A stretch of DNA of 64,000 bases from Vibrio taketomensis (GCF_009938165.1 NZ_AP019649.1:2604001-2668000), one strand, 5' to 3'. Positions 50,138 to 60,943 are shown, counted from the first letter of the stretch. Numbers and translations are program-made. The notes: generated from the letters alone by a model not told the origin.

Positions 50138-50440
50138 TTAAATTTGAGTTATGTTGTCGGCATGCAACACTAATTTACCTACGCCATTTCGGCCGGTTTG
50201 GTAAGCGACAAAGCCCCCTACCTTAATGTTACTGCCTTGTACTAAGTCTTGAGTTAATGCAGTTGACCTTGCCCCGCTGATGACGACTGGAATACGACAA
50301 TAAACTTGGCGTGGTAAGTCGGCTTCAATCACTGTGGAACGGTGTTCTAACCAAAACTGGCAGTGCTCTATTCCACTTGGGCTTTTTCTACGAATCGGAG
50401 ACTTAGCAACAGTGCCACTGAGCTCCATTCGATTGGTCAT
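50138..50440 (-). CDS. priB: Primosomal replication protein N
   Basis: 100 residues, OB fold. Works with PriA and DnaT in replication restart. Family pattern NRMELSGTVAKSPIRRKSPSGIEHCQF in pieces, ending VLHADNITQI. Embedded between rpsF and rpsR as in enterobacteria, 8 bp after the rpsF stop. Confidence 0.95.
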   Translation of the reverse strand: MTNRMELSGTVAKSPIRRKSPSGIEHCQFWLEHRSTVIEADLPRQVYCRIPVVISGARSTALTQDLVQGSNIKVGGFVAYQTGRNGVGKLVLHADNITQI

Positions 50441-50448
50441 ACAATCAA

Positions 50449-50817
50449 TTACTCAGCTGCAGCTTCAGCACGCTCTTCACGCTTAGCAGAACGTTCTTCT
50501 TTCTGTTTAAGCATGATTGATGGCTCAGTGATAGCCGCTTTAGTACGCATGATCATGTTGCGTAGAACTGCATCGTTGTAACGGAAAGCAGTTTCTAGCT
50601 CATCGATAACAGCTTGGTCAGCTTCAACGTTCATTAGAACGTAGTGAGCTTTGTGAAGCTTGTTGATTGGGTACGCTAGTTGACGACGGCCCCAGTCTTC
50701 TAGACGGTGGATAGTACCGCCAGCTTCAGTGATTGAACCAGTGTAACGCTCGATCATGCCAGCAACTTGCTCGCTTTGATCTGGGTGCACCATGAATACG
50801 ATTTCGTAATGACGCAT
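50449..50817 (-). CDS. rpsF: 30S ribosomal protein S6
   Basis: 122 residues. Starts [18 protein letters not shown], the S6 signature, and has [20 protein letters not shown]. Acidic/Ala-rich tail ends EERAEAAAE. First gene of the operon, ATG after AAGGAGCAACAC. A leader hairpin at 50856-50900 may be the S6:S18 feedback site. Confidence 0.97.
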   Translation of the reverse strand: MRHYEIVFMVHPDQSEQVAGMIERYTGSITEAGGTIHRLEDWGRRQLAYPINKLHKAHYVLMNVEADQAVIDELETAFRYNDAVLRNMIMRTKAAITEPSIMLKQKEERSAKREERAEAAAE

Positions 50818-50855
50818 GTGTTGCTCCTTACGGATTATTCAGCTTCCACAAATGG

Positions 50856-50900
50856 CTCGGTCATCCAGAGGAAGCAAGGAACGAAAGATAGTTGACCGAG
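50856..50900 (-). promoter_or_regulatory. Leader hairpin of rpsF, candidate S6:S18 autoregulatory site
   Basis: On the minus strand CTCGGTCA and TGACCGAG form a perfect 8-bp stem with a 29-base loop, 39 bases before the rpsF ATG. The stem includes a CCG trinucleotide, which is a feature of the known S6:S18 leader motif. Detailed match not verified. Confidence 0.4.
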
Positions 50901-51026
50901 AATTTAAGAGCACGAATAGTACAGAAAGAGAGCAGTTTAAGCAAGCAAAATATAAAAGTGGGAAAAGAGAGGAAAATCGCTGAAGCGCCCGTCACTCAGG
51001 CGCCTCTGGAAAGGTAGAGAAATCAC

Positions 51027-51512
51027 TTAATCGTCATCGTCTTCATCGACAAACTGGGCTTGCAGATAGTTTTGAATACCCGTCATTTCAATCAAGCCAA
51101 GCTGAGTTTCCAGCCAATCAACATGTTCTTCCTCATCTTCGAGGATATCTTGAAACAGGTCACGAGAAACATAGTCGTGCACGTCTTCCGCATAAGCAAT
51201 TGCGGCACGCAGGTCTGGGATAGCCATCATCTCAAGTTTCAAATCGCATTCGAGCATCTCTTTGGCGTCTTCGCCAATCATCAATTTGCCCAAGTCTTGC
51301 AAATTAGGAATGCCTTCGAGAAATAGAATACGCTCAATAAGATGATCGGCATGATTCATTTCATCGATGGATTCGTGGTACTCCTTGTCGGCCAGATGCT
51401 TTAAGCCCCAGTCTTTATACATGCGCGCATGCAAGAAATATTGATTGATGGCGATGAGCTCATTGCCAAGGATTTTATTGAGATGTTGGATGATGATGGG
51501 ATCGCCTTTCAT
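51027..51512 (-). CDS. bfr: Bacterioferritin
   Basis: 161 residues. Heme-containing iron-storage 24-mer. Ferroxidase ligands are all in place: Glu18, Glu51, His54, Glu94, Glu127 and His130; heme ligand Met52 is present. Acidic tail DEDDDD is unusual but compatible. ATG at 51512 ([15 protein letters not shown]) follows AAGGAGGAGTTTCCC; the frame extends to 51557 without support. 73 bp downstream of bfd on the same strand. Confidence 0.96.
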   Translation of the reverse strand: MKGDPIIIQHLNKILGNELIAINQYFLHARMYKDWGLKHLADKEYHESIDEMNHADHLIERILFLEGIPNLQDLGKLMIGEDAKEMLECDLKLEMMAIPDLRAAIAYAEDVHDYVSRDLFQDILEDEEEHVDWLETQLGLIEMTGIQNYLQAQFVDEDDDD

Positions 51513-51585
51513 GGGAAACTCCTCCTTGTTGATTCCTATAACTCTAGAAGCAATCAACAGAGAGTCAAAAAGACGAGCCTTAGAT

Positions 51586-51774
51586 TTAACTGGCTTGTTT
51601 GTACAATTGTGGTGCAGTTTCGTTAATTATCTGCTTAGCTTGCTTAATACACTTACCGCATTGAGAGCCAAGAGCGGTACATTTTTTAATACTACGCATA
51701 TCCGCCACGCCCTCTTCCAGCACTAATTGTCTGATTTTTTTGTCGGATACACCGTGACATAAGCAAACGTACAT
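51586..51774 (-). CDS. bfd: Bacterioferritin-associated ferredoxin
   Basis: 62 residues. [2Fe-2S] protein that reduces bacterioferritin to release iron. Cluster ligands CLC (residues 4 and 6) and CGKC near 38-41 are present. Start [18 protein letters not shown] at 51774 after GAGGTTAGAA. Paired with bfr. Confidence 0.95.
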   Translation of the reverse strand: MYVCLCHGVSDKKIRQLVLEEGVADMRSIKKCTALGSQCGKCIKQAKQIINETAPQLYKQAS

Positions 51775-52103
51775 TTCTAACCTCAAACACTACCGTTTCG
51801 TCATGAAATATAAACGAGAATAGTTCTTACTACTAGTTAGATTTATAAAATTTCTAAGACCGATTGGCTATATCGAAACTAAGAATTCAGCCAAGAACAC
51901 AAAAAGAGAATTAAGAATGTTGAATAGGGGAATAGTGCTGGTCGCTAACCAATTGTTTTGTAGGTTTAGTTGAGTGACAAGTCATGGCCTGGGTGCCAGT
52001 TTTGATTATAACCAAAATGAAAAAGGGAAGCCTAAGCTTCCCTTTCTCTAGATGCGCATTCTTCTTACGAAGAAGTGTGCAAGTCTTAGCTAATTCTTAA
52101 GAA
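51775..52103. other. 329-bp region between tuf and bfd
   Basis: Holds the bfd promoter region (about 51790-51860), the tuf terminator (52018-52045), and a further small stem CTTCTT/AAGAAG (52061-52075) just past the tuf stop. No clear Fur box or ORF seen. Confidence 0.45.
52018..52045 (-). terminator. Terminator of tuf (str operon)
   Basis: On the minus strand AAAGGGAAGC / GCTTCCCTTT with loop TTAG, followed by TTTTCATTTT. Confidence 0.82.
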
Positions 52104-53288
52104 TTAAGCGAAGATCTTAGCAACAACACCAGCACCTACTGTACGGCCACCTTCACGGATCGCGAAACGTAGACCTTCGTCCATTGCGATTGGTGCGATT
52201 AGCTCAACAGTCATTTGGATGTTGTCGCCTGGCATTACCATTTCTACGCCTTCTGGTAGAGAGATATCACCAGTTACGTCAGTTGTACGGAAGTAGAACT
52301 GTGGACGGTAGCCTTTGAAGAACGGAGTATGACGGCCGCCTTCATCTTTAGATAGTACGTATACTTCTGATTCGAACTTAGTGTGTGGAGTGATTGAACC
52401 AGGTTTAGCAAGAACTTGACCACGTTCAACTTCGTCACGCTTAGTACCACGTAGAAGTGCACCAACGTTCTCACCAGCACGACCTTCGTCAAGAAGCTTA
52501 CGGAACATCTCAACACCAGTACAAGTAGTTGTTGTTGTATCTTTGATACCAACGATTGCTACTTCGTCACCTACACGTAGGATACCGCGCTCGATACGAC
52601 CAGTTACTACTGTACCACGACCTTGGATTGAGAATACGTCTTCGATAGGCATTAGGAATGGCATATCGATTGCACGCTCAGGTTCTGGGATGTAAGTATC
52701 TAGTGCTTCAGCTAGTTCGATGATCTTAGCTTCCCACTGCTCTTCGCCGTTTAGTGCGCCTAGTGCAGAACCTTGGATAACTGGTAGGTCATCACCTGGG
52801 AAGTCGTATTCAGATAGAAGTTCACGAACTTCCATTTCTACTAGCTCTAGAAGCTCTTCATCATCAACCATGTCACATTTGTTCATGAATACGATGATGT
52901 AAGGGATACCAACCTGACGGCCTAGTAGGATGTGCTCACGAGTTTGTGGCATTGGACCATCAGTTGCAGCAACTACAAGGATACCACCGTCCATCTGTGC
53001 AGCACCAGTGATCATGTTTTTAACATAGTCAGCGTGTCCTGGACAGTCTACGTGTGCGTAGTGACGTGATGGAGTGTCGTACTCTACGTGTGAAGTAGAG
53101 ATTGTGATACCGCGCTCACGCTCTTCTGGAGCGTTATCGATAGATGCGAAGTCACGAGCAGCACCGCCGTAAACTTTTGCAAGAGTAGTACAGATAGCTG
53201 CAGTTAGAGTTGTTTTACCGTGGTCAACGTGGCCGATAGTACCAACGTTTACGTGCGGTTTTACACGTTCAAATTTTTCTTTAGACAC
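52104..53288 (-). CDS. tuf: Elongation factor Tu
   Basis: 394 residues. GTPase delivering aminoacyl-tRNA to the ribosome. G1 GHVDHGKT, G2 region RGITIS, G3 [10 protein letters not shown]4 NKCDMVD, G5 GSALGAL; C-terminal [17 protein letters not shown]. Heavily biased codons. Lies 156 bp downstream of fusA. Gammaproteobacteria usually carry two near-identical tuf copies; only one is in this window. Confidence 0.97.
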   Translation of the reverse strand: MSKEKFERVKPHVNVGTIGHVDHGKTTLTAAICTTLAKVYGGAARDFASIDNAPEERERGITISTSHVEYDTPSRHYAHVDCPGHADYVKNMITGAAQMDGGILVVAATDGPMPQTREHILLGRQVGIPYIIVFMNKCDMVDDEELLELVEMEVRELLSEYDFPGDDLPVIQGSALGALNGEEQWEAKIIELAEALDTYIPEPERAIDMPFLMPIEDVFSIQGRGTVVTGRIERGILRVGDEVAIVGIKDTTTTTCTGVEMFRKLLDEGRAGENVGALLRGTKRDEVERGQVLAKPGSITPHTKFESEVYVLSKDEGGRHTPFFKGYRPQFYFRTTDVTGDISLPEGVEMVMPGDNIQMTVELIAPIAMDEGLRFAIREGGRTVGAGVVAKIFA

Positions 53289-53444
53289 GTTCGTGTTCCT
53301 TCCTAGTTATGATTCGTCGTGATCAGAATTGATCATCGACGCGCCAGAATCTGCTATTTTATGCGCCAACGTCCGTCAGCGCAATATTTGGACGTATTGA
53401 TCTGCAAAAAAGTCGTCGACTTTCTTTTGATCAATGCGACCTAT

Positions 53445-55544
53445 TTAGTAACCACGCTCTGCAATGATTGCATCTGCAAAGTTCTTAGGTACTTCTGCGT
53501 ACTCATTAAACTCCATAGAGTATGAGGCGCGACCCTGAGTTGCAGAACGTAGGTCTGTTGCATAACCAAACATTTGAGATAGCGGTACTTGAGCACGAAT
53601 GATCTTAAGACCAGCGTGACCCTCATCCATACCTTCGATCATGCCGCGGCGACGGTTAAGGTCACCAACAACATCACCCATCCAATCTTCAGGCGTAGTT
53701 ACTTCAACTTTCATCATTGGTTCAAGAATGACTGGACTAGCTTCTAGTGCGCCCTTCTTGAATGCCATTGAACCTGCGATCTTAAACGCCATTTCGCTTG
53801 AATCGACATCGTGGTAAGAACCATCAAATAGTGTAGCTTTAATGTCTAGAACTGGGTAGCCAGCTAGAACACCACTATTCATTTGTTCTTCGATACCTTT
53901 CGCTACAGAGCTAATGTACTCTTTAGGAACTGCACCACCCACGATCTCATCAACAAAGACGAAACCTTCACCCAGTTCTGAAGGCTCAAGTTTGATCCAT
54001 ACGTGACCGTATTGACCGCGACCGCCAGATTGACGGACGAACTTGCCTTCCACTTCCGCTGTGCCACGAATGGTTTCACGGTAAGCAACCTGAGGTTTAC
54101 CAACGTTACAATCAACGCTGAATTCACGCTTCATACGATCAACGATGATATCTAGGTGAAGTTCACCCATACCAGAGATCAGAGTCTGACCTGTTTCGTC
54201 GTCGGTTTCCACGCGGAAAGACGGGTCTTCTGCCGCTAGTTTACCTAGTGCAATACCCATCTTGTCTTGATCTGCTTGCGAGCGAGGCTCTACTGCAATC
54301 TGAATTACTGGCTCTGGGAATTCCATGCGCTCAAGAATCACTTTATGGTTCTGATCACATAGCGTTTCACCCGTGGTCACATCTTTCAGACCGATGGCAG
54401 CAGCGATATCGCCAGCGCGAATCTCTTTAATTTCTTCACGCTTATTGGCATGCATCTGAACGATACGGCCAAAGCGTTCTTTCTTGCCTTTTACTGAGTT
54501 GTAAACTGAATCACCTGTATTCACCACACCTGAGTATACGCGCATGAAAGTTAACGTACCCACGAATGGGTCAGTTGCAATCTTAAATGCTAGAGCTGCG
54601 AACGGTTCGTTGTCGTCAGCGTGACGCTCAACTTCGTTCTCGTCATCGTCGATACCTTTAATCGCAGGTACATCAACTGGAGACGGTAAGTATTCAACCA
54701 CTGCGTCTAGTACTGCTTGCACGCCTTTGTTCTTAAACGCACTACCACAAGTAGCCAGTACGATTTCGTTGTTTAGCGTACGAGTACGTAGAGCTTGCTT
54801 GATCTCTACTTCAGACAATTCGCCTTCTTCAAGGTATTTGTCCATTAGCTCTTCACTTGCTTCTGCTGCCGCTTCAACTAGGTTGTTGCGCCACTCTTCA
54901 GCAAGCTCTTGCATGTCAGCTGGAATGTCTTCGTAAGTGAACGACATGCCTTGATCGGCTTCATTCCAGTTGATCATTTTCATCTTGATAAGGTCGATAA
55001 CACCTTTGAACTCTTCTTCTGCACCAACGTTTAGCTGGATTGGAACCGGGTTCGCACCAAGACGCGTTTTAATTTGATCGACAACGCGTAGGAAGTCTGC
55101 GCCAGTACGGTCCATCTTGTTTACGAATACCATACGTGGAACTTGGTATTTATCAGCTTGACGCCATACAGTTTCAGACTGAGGTTCAACACCAGATGAG
55201 CCACAGAATACAACTACTGCACCATCAAGTACGCGCAGAGAACGTTCAACTTCGATGGTGAAGTCTACGTGTCCTGGGGTGTCGATGATGTTGATGCGGT
55301 GATCTTGGAATTGTGCTTCCATACCACGCCAGAAAGTTGTCGTAGCAGCAGAAGTGATTGTGATACCACGCTCTTGCTCTTGCTCCATCCAGTCCATGGT
55401 TGCTGCACCATCGTGAACTTCGCCGATTTTGTGAGAAAGGCCGGTGTAGAACAGAATACGTTCAGTTGTGGTAGTTTTACCTGCATCTACGTGCGCACAG
55501 ATACCGATATTACGGTAGCGCTCAATAGGAGTTTTACGGGCCAC
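53445..55544 (-). CDS. fusA: Elongation factor G
   Basis: 699 residues. Translocation GTPase. G1 [13 protein letters not shown], switch [13 protein letters not shown]3 [16 protein letters not shown]4 NKMDRTGAD; domain [20 protein letters not shown]. Third gene of the str operon, but 143 bp after rpsG, a wider gap than the roughly 30 bp of E. coli, and with strong secondary structure in that gap. Confidence 0.97.
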   Translation of the reverse strand: MARKTPIERYRNIGICAHVDAGKTTTTERILFYTGLSHKIGEVHDGAATMDWMEQEQERGITITSAATTTFWRGMEAQFQDHRINIIDTPGHVDFTIEVERSLRVLDGAVVVFCGSSGVEPQSETVWRQADKYQVPRMVFVNKMDRTGADFLRVVDQIKTRLGANPVPIQLNVGAEEEFKGVIDLIKMKMINWNEADQGMSFTYEDIPADMQELAEEWRNNLVEAAAEASEELMDKYLEEGELSEVEIKQALRTRTLNNEIVLATCGSAFKNKGVQAVLDAVVEYLPSPVDVPAIKGIDDDENEVERHADDNEPFAALAFKIATDPFVGTLTFMRVYSGVVNTGDSVYNSVKGKKERFGRIVQMHANKREEIKEIRAGDIAAAIGLKDVTTGETLCDQNHKVILERMEFPEPVIQIAVEPRSQADQDKMGIALGKLAAEDPSFRVETDDETGQTLISGMGELHLDIIVDRMKREFSVDCNVGKPQVAYRETIRGTAEVEGKFVRQSGGRGQYGHVWIKLEPSELGEGFVFVDEIVGGAVPKEYISSVAKGIEEQMNSGVLAGYPVLDIKATLFDGSYHDVDSSEMAFKIAGSMAFKKGALEASPVILEPMMKVEVTTPEDWMGDVVGDLNRRRGMIEGMDEGHAGLKIIRAQVPLSQMFGYATDLRSATQGRASYSMEFNEYAEVPKNFADAIIAERGY

Positions 55545-55567
55545 GGTTGAATCCTCTTAACGTAGGG

Positions 55568-55677
55568 ACTATTGCTATGCCCAAGGAGAAAGTAAAAAAA
55601 CCTAACCCCCAGATATAGCAATAGTTCCTAGCAAATGCATAGGAACTAAAGAAGTGCTGCAAGGAACCTTGCAGCAC
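55568..55677 (-). promoter_or_regulatory. Structured rpsG-fusA intercistronic region
   Basis: Three perfect inverted repeats: GTGCTGCAAGG/CCTTGCAGCAC (55654-55664, 55667-55677), AGTTCCTA/TAGGAACT (55623-55630, 55640-55647), and ACTATTGCTAT/ATAGCAATAGT (55568-55578, 55615-55625). The last two overlap by three bases (55623-55625), so they cannot both form fully. The role is unknown: attenuation, processing or translational control of fusA. Confidence 0.5.
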
Positions 55678-55687
55678 AAAAAAGGTA

Positions 55688-56158
55688 TTACCAGCGGTAA
55701 TGAGCGAATGCTTTGTTCGCTTCTGCCATACGGTGAACGTCTTCACGTTTCTTAACAGCAGTACCTTTGTTTTCTGACGCGTCTAGCATTTCAGCAGCTA
55801 GGCGAGCAGCCATAGATTTTTCACCACGCTTGCGCGCAGCTTCAACAACCCAGCGCATAGCAAGTGCGTTACGGCGAACCGGACGTACTTCTACTGGCAC
55901 TTGGTAAGTTGAACCACCTACACGGCGAGATTTAACTTCTACCGCTGGGCGTACATTTTCAAGAGCTTCTTCAAATACAGCTAGGTGATCTTTACCAGAT
56001 TTCTCAGCCATAGTGTCTAGTGCAGTGTAAACGATTTTCTCTGCAGTAGATTTTTTACCGTCAACCATTAGGATGTTAACGAATTTTGCCAGCAGTTCAG
56101 ATTTGAACTTTGGATCTGGAAGGATCTTACGCTGACCAATAACGCGACGACGTGGCAT
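55688..56158 (-). CDS. rpsG: 30S ribosomal protein S7
   Basis: 156 residues. Primary binder of the 16S rRNA 3' domain. Starts [37 protein letters not shown] is the S7 signature. In E. coli S7 represses its own operon by binding the rpsL-rpsG gap, here 100 bp (56159-56258), a similar length. Confidence 0.97.
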   Translation of the reverse strand: MPRRRVIGQRKILPDPKFKSELLAKFVNILMVDGKKSTAEKIVYTALDTMAEKSGKDHLAVFEEALENVRPAVEVKSRRVGGSTYQVPVEVRPVRRNALAMRWVVEAARKRGEKSMAARLAAEMLDASENKGTAVKKREDVHRMAEANKAFAHYRW

Positions 56159-56258
56159 GGATTTTCTCCGTTGTCTTCTTCAGGTTTTATCCAAAACTTT
56201 TCAGTTTTTTCAAAAAATTCAAAATAATTTAGTGTTTGGCCTTACTTAACGGAATCCA

Positions 56259-56636
<378 letters not shown>

Positions 56637-56814
56637 CTAGCTCCTGATTTACTTGAAAGTAAGCTTTGTGAAAAATCTAGCCCCGAATTACCAAAGGCAA
56701 TACGGGACGCAAAATTCTATGCAGCAGTGAGATGTGTGTCAAGAAATATACAGATCTTTTTTAAACATCGAGTGAGTGATATCACTTCACTGCAATTTGA
56801 ATCGCTTACCTAGC

Positions 56815-57090
56815 TTAATTCCAGGTAAGTGATTGAGAGTGGCTTGCAGTCAAATCAACCAACTGCAAGTAATCGATCGGTTGAATTGAAGGACTGACAC
56901 GATTTTGAATACCTCGTGCTTGCACATCGGCTAGCAACACAAACACTTCCTTTGTTTTGAGTATAGAAAACAACGGATGTTGTGCATTACTCAAATAGGC
57001 CGCCTCTTCAATCAGTACCACTTGATCGCCTTGAGCGTAAACAGCGTTGAGTTCATTCAACGCAGCTTGGGATTTTACGATATGCAGCAT
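56815..57090 (-). CDS. tusB: Sulfurtransferase complex subunit TusB
   Basis: 91 residues. Part of the TusBCD heterohexamer that relays sulfur from TusA to TusE for 2-thiouridine of tRNA wobble bases. Typical start MLHIVKSQAALNEL, and VVLIEEAAYLSN. Last of tusDCB, 8 bp after tusC. Confidence 0.92.
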   Translation of the reverse strand: MLHIVKSQAALNELNAVYAQGDQVVLIEEAAYLSNAQHPLFSILKTKEVFVLLADVQARGIQNRVSPSIQPIDYLQLVDLTASHSQSLTWN

Positions 57091-57098
57091 ATGACCTC

Positions 57099-57455
57099 TT
57101 AAAATGAGAGAAGTTTGCCCGCTTGGTGCAATTGCATGCTCAAAGCCTCGGAGTCAAGACGCTCTGCATCAATCACTAAATCAGCCTGAGCTAAACCGCG
57201 CAGTTCCAGTGATGTCTGACAAACGTAAACTTGTTCAATATCATACAGGTCAAACAATTTTAGCATCGGCGCATAATCTTTACTTAAGATCTCACTAGGC
57301 TGCTGTCCTTGGAGCAATTGATAGACCCCATCGCCAGTGAAGATAACACTGATGTCTTCGCAATATGCCGATGCGGCTAACAGCGCATCCACCCCCTCAC
57401 GGCCTGCACTGGAGCTATGGGGAGCACTACGAAATAGGTAAGTTAACTGACTCAA
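57099..57455 (-). CDS. tusC: Sulfurtransferase complex subunit TusC
   Basis: 118 residues, DsrE/F-like fold. Family pattern [25 protein letters not shown] (in parts) and [13 protein letters not shown]. Overlaps tusD by 4 bp. Structural subunit of the complex. Confidence 0.93.
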   Translation of the reverse strand: MSQLTYLFRSAPHSSSAGREGVDALLAASAYCEDISVIFTGDGVYQLLQGQQPSEILSKDYAPMLKLFDLYDIEQVYVCQTSLELRGLAQADLVIDAERLDSEALSMQLHQAGKLLSF

Positions 57456-57844
57456 AACTGCACCACTCTATCTTGAGTAAGCATGGCTTCGGCTAAGCTA
57501 CCTAGCCCTGCTTGATGAAACCCTTCAGCCAAATTGTGTTGAGCTAAACCATGTTGATTAGCTTCACTTTCACTCACGACACCACGACGCAATGCCGCTG
57601 CAACACAAGTTTCAAGTCGCACATTGTGTTGAGCCGCCAACGCTTGCCACGCTTTGGTTAAATCAAATTCATCGTTAGCTGGCACGGTTAAACCACTACC
57701 GTTCGTCACACCATCTTGATAGAAAAACACACTCACTAGAGTGTGTCCTTTCTCAATCACTGCTTTAGCAAACTGATAGGCGCTACGGGCGGATTGGCTG
57801 CCGTAAACCGGCCCATTGACGACTAGAGTGTAAGTCAAACTCAC
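57452..57844 (-). CDS. tusD: Sulfurtransferase complex subunit TusD
   Basis: 130 residues. Carries the sulfur-accepting Cys in [13 protein letters not shown] (near residue 79). Starts [20 protein letters not shown]. Its start overlaps the end of the yheO-like gene by 4 bp, showing coupled translation. Confidence 0.94.
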   Translation of the reverse strand: MSLTYTLVVNGPVYGSQSARSAYQFAKAVIEKGHTLVSVFFYQDGVTNGSGLTVPANDEFDLTKAWQALAAQHNVRLETCVAAALRRGVVSESEANQHGLAQHNLAEGFHQAGLGSLAEAMLTQDRVVQF

Positions 57845-58563
57845 TTCTCATCGTCCTCAGTTTTACGCTGACGGATGTAAAGGTATACCGTGTGTTTTGA
57901 GATATTCAAACGATCGGCCACGCGGTTAATCGCATCTTTGATATCAAAAATACCCTTATCGTACAGCTCCATTACGATCTGACGGTTCTTAGTATTGTTC
58001 GATACAGATTTATCCGCGTTGATTTCCTCAATGGTGCGCTCAACCGTTTGATCCACCAGCTCTTCCACATCGCTGGCAAAGTTTACTGATGACGCGGCAT
58101 CTTTAGCTTCTTGCGTTGGCATAAAAGATTGCAGCACTTGTGAGAATGGCGCATCAAGATTGACGTTAACGCATAGCAGACCAATAACACGATTGTCTCC
58201 ATTACGAATAGCCACGGTGATTGACTTCATCAATACACCGCCTTTAGCACGAGTAAAGTAGCTGCGAGAGAAGTTGCGCTCAGAACCTTCAATGTCCTTA
58301 AGCATTTTTAACGCAAGATCGGTAATTGGCGAACCTACTTGGCGACCAGTGTTTTCACCATTGGCGATTTTAATTGCCGAGGTATTAAGATCTTCTAATG
58401 AGTGCAGCACTATTTCACAAAACGGGCCAATTAAGCTCGCAATGCCGTCTACGACTGCTTCGTAAGATCTGAGGATCTGCTTGTCGTGCTCACTGAATGG
58501 CATCACATTGACGGATTCCATTTCGAGCAACATCTCCGTATTTAAGGTTTCTGTCGTCGTCAC
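57841..58563 (-). CDS. yheO: YheO-type PAS/HTH transcriptional regulator
   Basis: 240 residues. An N-terminal PAS-like YheO domain (about 25-140) with [24 protein letters not shown] in parts, and a C-terminal HTH (HTH_22, about 190-235) with [24 protein letters not shown]. Member of the DauR/YheO group; targets unknown. Immediately upstream of tusDCB with overlap, as in E. coli. Confidence 0.9.
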   Translation of the reverse strand: MTTTETLNTEMLLEMESVNVMPFSEHDKQILRSYEAVVDGIASLIGPFCEIVLHSLEDLNTSAIKIANGENTGRQVGSPITDLALKMLKDIEGSERNFSRSYFTRAKGGVLMKSITVAIRNGDNRVIGLLCVNVNLDAPFSQVLQSFMPTQEAKDAASSVNFASDVEELVDQTVERTIEEINADKSVSNNTKNRQIVMELYDKGIFDIKDAINRVADRLNISKHTVYLYIRQRKTEDDEK

Positions 58564-58740
58564 TTTATTAAGCCTTCGAGCGAATAATCAACAAATTGAT
58601 GTAAGTTTATCAGAAATTTTGAATAGAACACTAAGCTATAAGGCTAACTAGTGATTTAGGACAAATAAATCCTACCTCTGAAACAACTATTTAGAGGGTT
58701 ATCACTGTATTTATGAGGAAGATATGCAGCGGTGCGAAAA

Positions 58741-58769
58741 TAAAAAAGGCTCAGTTTCCTGAGCCTTTA
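58741..58769 (-). terminator. Terminator of fkpA
   Basis: On the minus strand AAAGGCTCAG / CTGAGCCTTT with loop GAAA, followed by a T run. Confidence 0.88.
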
Positions 58770-58787
58770 GCAATAGATTCACCGACT

Positions 58788-59570
58788 TTATTGAGCGGCT
58801 TGATCACCATTGTCGATACTGACTAGCTCAACTTCGAAAACTAAGGTTGAGTTAGCTGGAATGCTTGGTGTGTCTTGATCGCCGTATGCTAGCTCTGGCG
58901 GAATTACGAATTCAAACTTAGAACCCACAGGCATTAACTGCACGCCCTCTGTCCATCCAGGAATCACGCGGTTAAGTGGGAAAGTCGCCGTTTCACCACG
59001 ATCGTACGAACTGTCAAACTGAGTACCATCGATTAGCGTGCCTTTGTAGTGCACTTCAACCGTATCAGTATCTTTTGGCTTTTCGCCTTCTGCTGGTTTA
59101 AGTACTTTGTACATCAAACCCGATGCTGTCGTGGTAACGCCTTCTTCTTTTGCAAATTTAGCACGGAAATCATCACCCGCTTTTTTGCTTTCAGCTGCTT
59201 TTTCAGCCGCTTGTTTTTGCATATTTTCAGCAACACGCTTATCTAGACTTTCTAACGCAACACGAATTTCATCTTCGTTCAGTGCCGCTTTGCCAGCAAA
59301 CGTATCTTCGATACCCTTAAGTACCATGTCTTTTTTCAGATCGATACCGATTTCACTTGGCTTATCGATGCTTTGTGCTAGGTAAGTAGCAAAAGATGCA
59401 CCAATCGCGTATGCCGCTTTATCATCTTCCGAATTAAAGTGAACCGCTTTCTCAGCTTGTACTTGCTCAACGGCAGGTGCGACTTCTTTTTTTGGCTCTT
59501 CTTCTTTTTGACAGCCAACCGCCAGCATTACGGTTGCTGCAAGCAGTGACACTTTAAATATTGATTTCAT
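58788..59570 (-). CDS. fkpA: FKBP-type peptidyl-prolyl cis-trans isomerase FkpA
   Basis: 260 residues. Periplasmic foldase and chaperone. The N terminus (KSIFKVSLLAATVMLAVGCQKEEE) has a lipobox-like LAVGC, so it may be a lipoprotein, unlike the soluble E. coli FkpA. The N-terminal dimerisation helices (about 50-150) are followed by the FKBP domain with VEVHYKGTLIDGTQFDSSYDRG (in parts) and GWTEGVQLMPVGSKFEF. ATG at 59570 follows GGAGAAATCA; the frame extends to 59606 but without support. Confidence 0.93.
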   Translation of the reverse strand: MKSIFKVSLLAATVMLAVGCQKEEEPKKEVAPAVEQVQAEKAVHFNSEDDKAAYAIGASFATYLAQSIDKPSEIGIDLKKDMVLKGIEDTFAGKAALNEDEIRVALESLDKRVAENMQKQAAEKAAESKKAGDDFRAKFAKEEGVTTTASGLMYKVLKPAEGEKPKDTDTVEVHYKGTLIDGTQFDSSYDRGETATFPLNRVIPGWTEGVQLMPVGSKFEFVIPPELAYGDQDTPSIPANSTLVFEVELVSIDNGDQAAQ

Positions 59571-59723
59571 TGATTTCTCCAAATTATGGCATTTGTCGTT
59601 GTGCACAAATTCTGAATAAAAACTGGTGTACGTTCAGTTGATGTACCAATATACCCAATATACGTTCAAATTAATGAAAACCAAGTAGATATTTGGAACT
59701 TTAATGCGATTATTTTAAAACCT

Positions 59724-60680
59724 TTGTTTGTTACCTTTGTCAGCATAGCGTTAAACGGCTGCTTTTTCTCGAATTCAGACGATCAGCGCTGGGAACTCGA
59801 GCCTAGCGGAACGAGTAGCCTCGCATTAAGTCGCGATGCTCGATTTGCATTGCTTTACTCTAAACAGCAACAACTGGTTCTATGGGATCTGCAAGAGTCT
59901 CAACCACTGGCTGAGTTGGGCCCACAAGATCAACAAACCAGTACCGTTTCCCACATCAAGATCTCCGATAACGGTCGCTACGCGATTACCGCAAGTCAAA
60001 CCAATTTTGCCGTTTGGGATCTCGCTTGGACCCAAGCCAAAGGATTGTGGTCAATTTCTGATGGCACTATTCGTGATGTCGATATTGCCAATAATGGCGA
60101 GCGAGTGTTGCTTGGCCTAACCAACGGTAAAGCAATCTATGTCAACTTAGTCACCGGACGTCGCATGGAGTTCCTTGCTCATCGAGAAAAAGTCAATTCC
60201 GTCGCGCTTTCTCCCAACGGTCGCTTTGCTCTGACCGGCGGTAATGATTACAACGCCTATTTATGGGATACCACCAGCGGGCAAGCGCTGCACAAATTTG
60301 AACATGAGCAACGTGTAAACCGCGTAGCGCTGCATCGTGATGGTAAATATGGTTTTACCTCGGATGGTGGGAATCACGCCGTGGTCTGGAATTTAGTCAC
60401 CGGTGAAGAAATCGCTCAACTGAGCAGTTTTTCACGCCAACTTATTTTCTCAACAGCACGCTTTTCTGATGACGGACAAATGCTTATCACTGGTACTCCA
60501 TCCAGCCGAGTAATGATTTGGGATACTCAAAATGGTAAACAACTAGATCGGTTTGAGACGGAACCGCTAAAAGATGCTCGTCCTCCGAGATCAGTAGTGT
60601 ATGATGCTGCCTTTGACCATCACGGCCGTGTAGTGACTGGCACTTCTGCTGGCATCGCTCAAGCTTGGAAACTCGATTAA
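59724..60680 (+). CDS. WD40-repeat lipoprotein, start probably disrupted
   Basis: 318 residues from the TTG at 59724. A hydrophobic N terminus ending LNGC (lipobox) and then about six to seven WD40-like blades, for example LVLWDLQ, FAVWDLA, NAYLWDTTSG, HAVVWNLVTG and RVMIWDTQNGK. Such beta propellers bind partner proteins. The TTG start has no ribosome-binding site and leaves a signal peptide without basic residues. A better start, ATG at 59704 after GGAACTTTA, is in another frame; one extra T in the run at 59713-59716 would join them. Followed 4 bp later by slyX. Confidence 0.72.
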   Translation: MFVTFVSIALNGCFFSNSDDQRWELEPSGTSSLALSRDARFALLYSKQQQLVLWDLQESQPLAELGPQDQQTSTVSHIKISDNGRYAITASQTNFAVWDLAWTQAKGLWSISDGTIRDVDIANNGERVLLGLTNGKAIYVNLVTGRRMEFLAHREKVNSVALSPNGRFALTGGNDYNAYLWDTTSGQALHKFEHEQRVNRVALHRDGKYGFTSDGGNHAVVWNLVTGEEIAQLSSFSRQLIFSTARFSDDGQMLITGTPSSRVMIWDTQNGKQLDRFETEPLKDARPPRSVVYDAAFDHHGRVVTGTSAGIAQAWKLD

Positions 60681-60684
60681 TATC

Positions 60685-60912
60685 ATGACAGAAAAGCAGA
60701 TCATTGAATTAGAAAACCGCATTAACGACTTGGAGTGTCAACTCGCTTTCCAAGAAGAGACTATTGACACACTAAATGATGCATTGAGCCAACAGCAATT
60801 ACAGATCAGTAAAATGCTGGATCAAATGAAGTATGTGGTTGGTAAAGTAAAGAATATGGACTCTTCCAATCTAGCGGATCCTTCAGAAGAGACACCACCA
60901 CCTCATTACTAA
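60685..60912 (+). CDS. slyX: SlyX family protein
   Basis: 75 residues, one long coiled coil (IIELENRINDLECQLAFQEETIDTLND in pieces). Function unknown; often next to fkpA or slyD. Starts 4 bp after the WD40 gene, so the two are cotranscribed. Confidence 0.92.
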   Translation: MTEKQIIELENRINDLECQLAFQEETIDTLNDALSQQQLQISKMLDQMKYVVGKVKNMDSSNLADPSEETPPPHY

Positions 60913-60943
60913 CAAGATGGTGGGATAAGGTGAGCACTCAGGC

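Noticed and set aside
51790..51830. Possible Fur box upstream of bfd
   Set aside because: GAGAATAGTTCTTA-like sequence matches the Fur consensus poorly; expected from biology but not supported by the bases.
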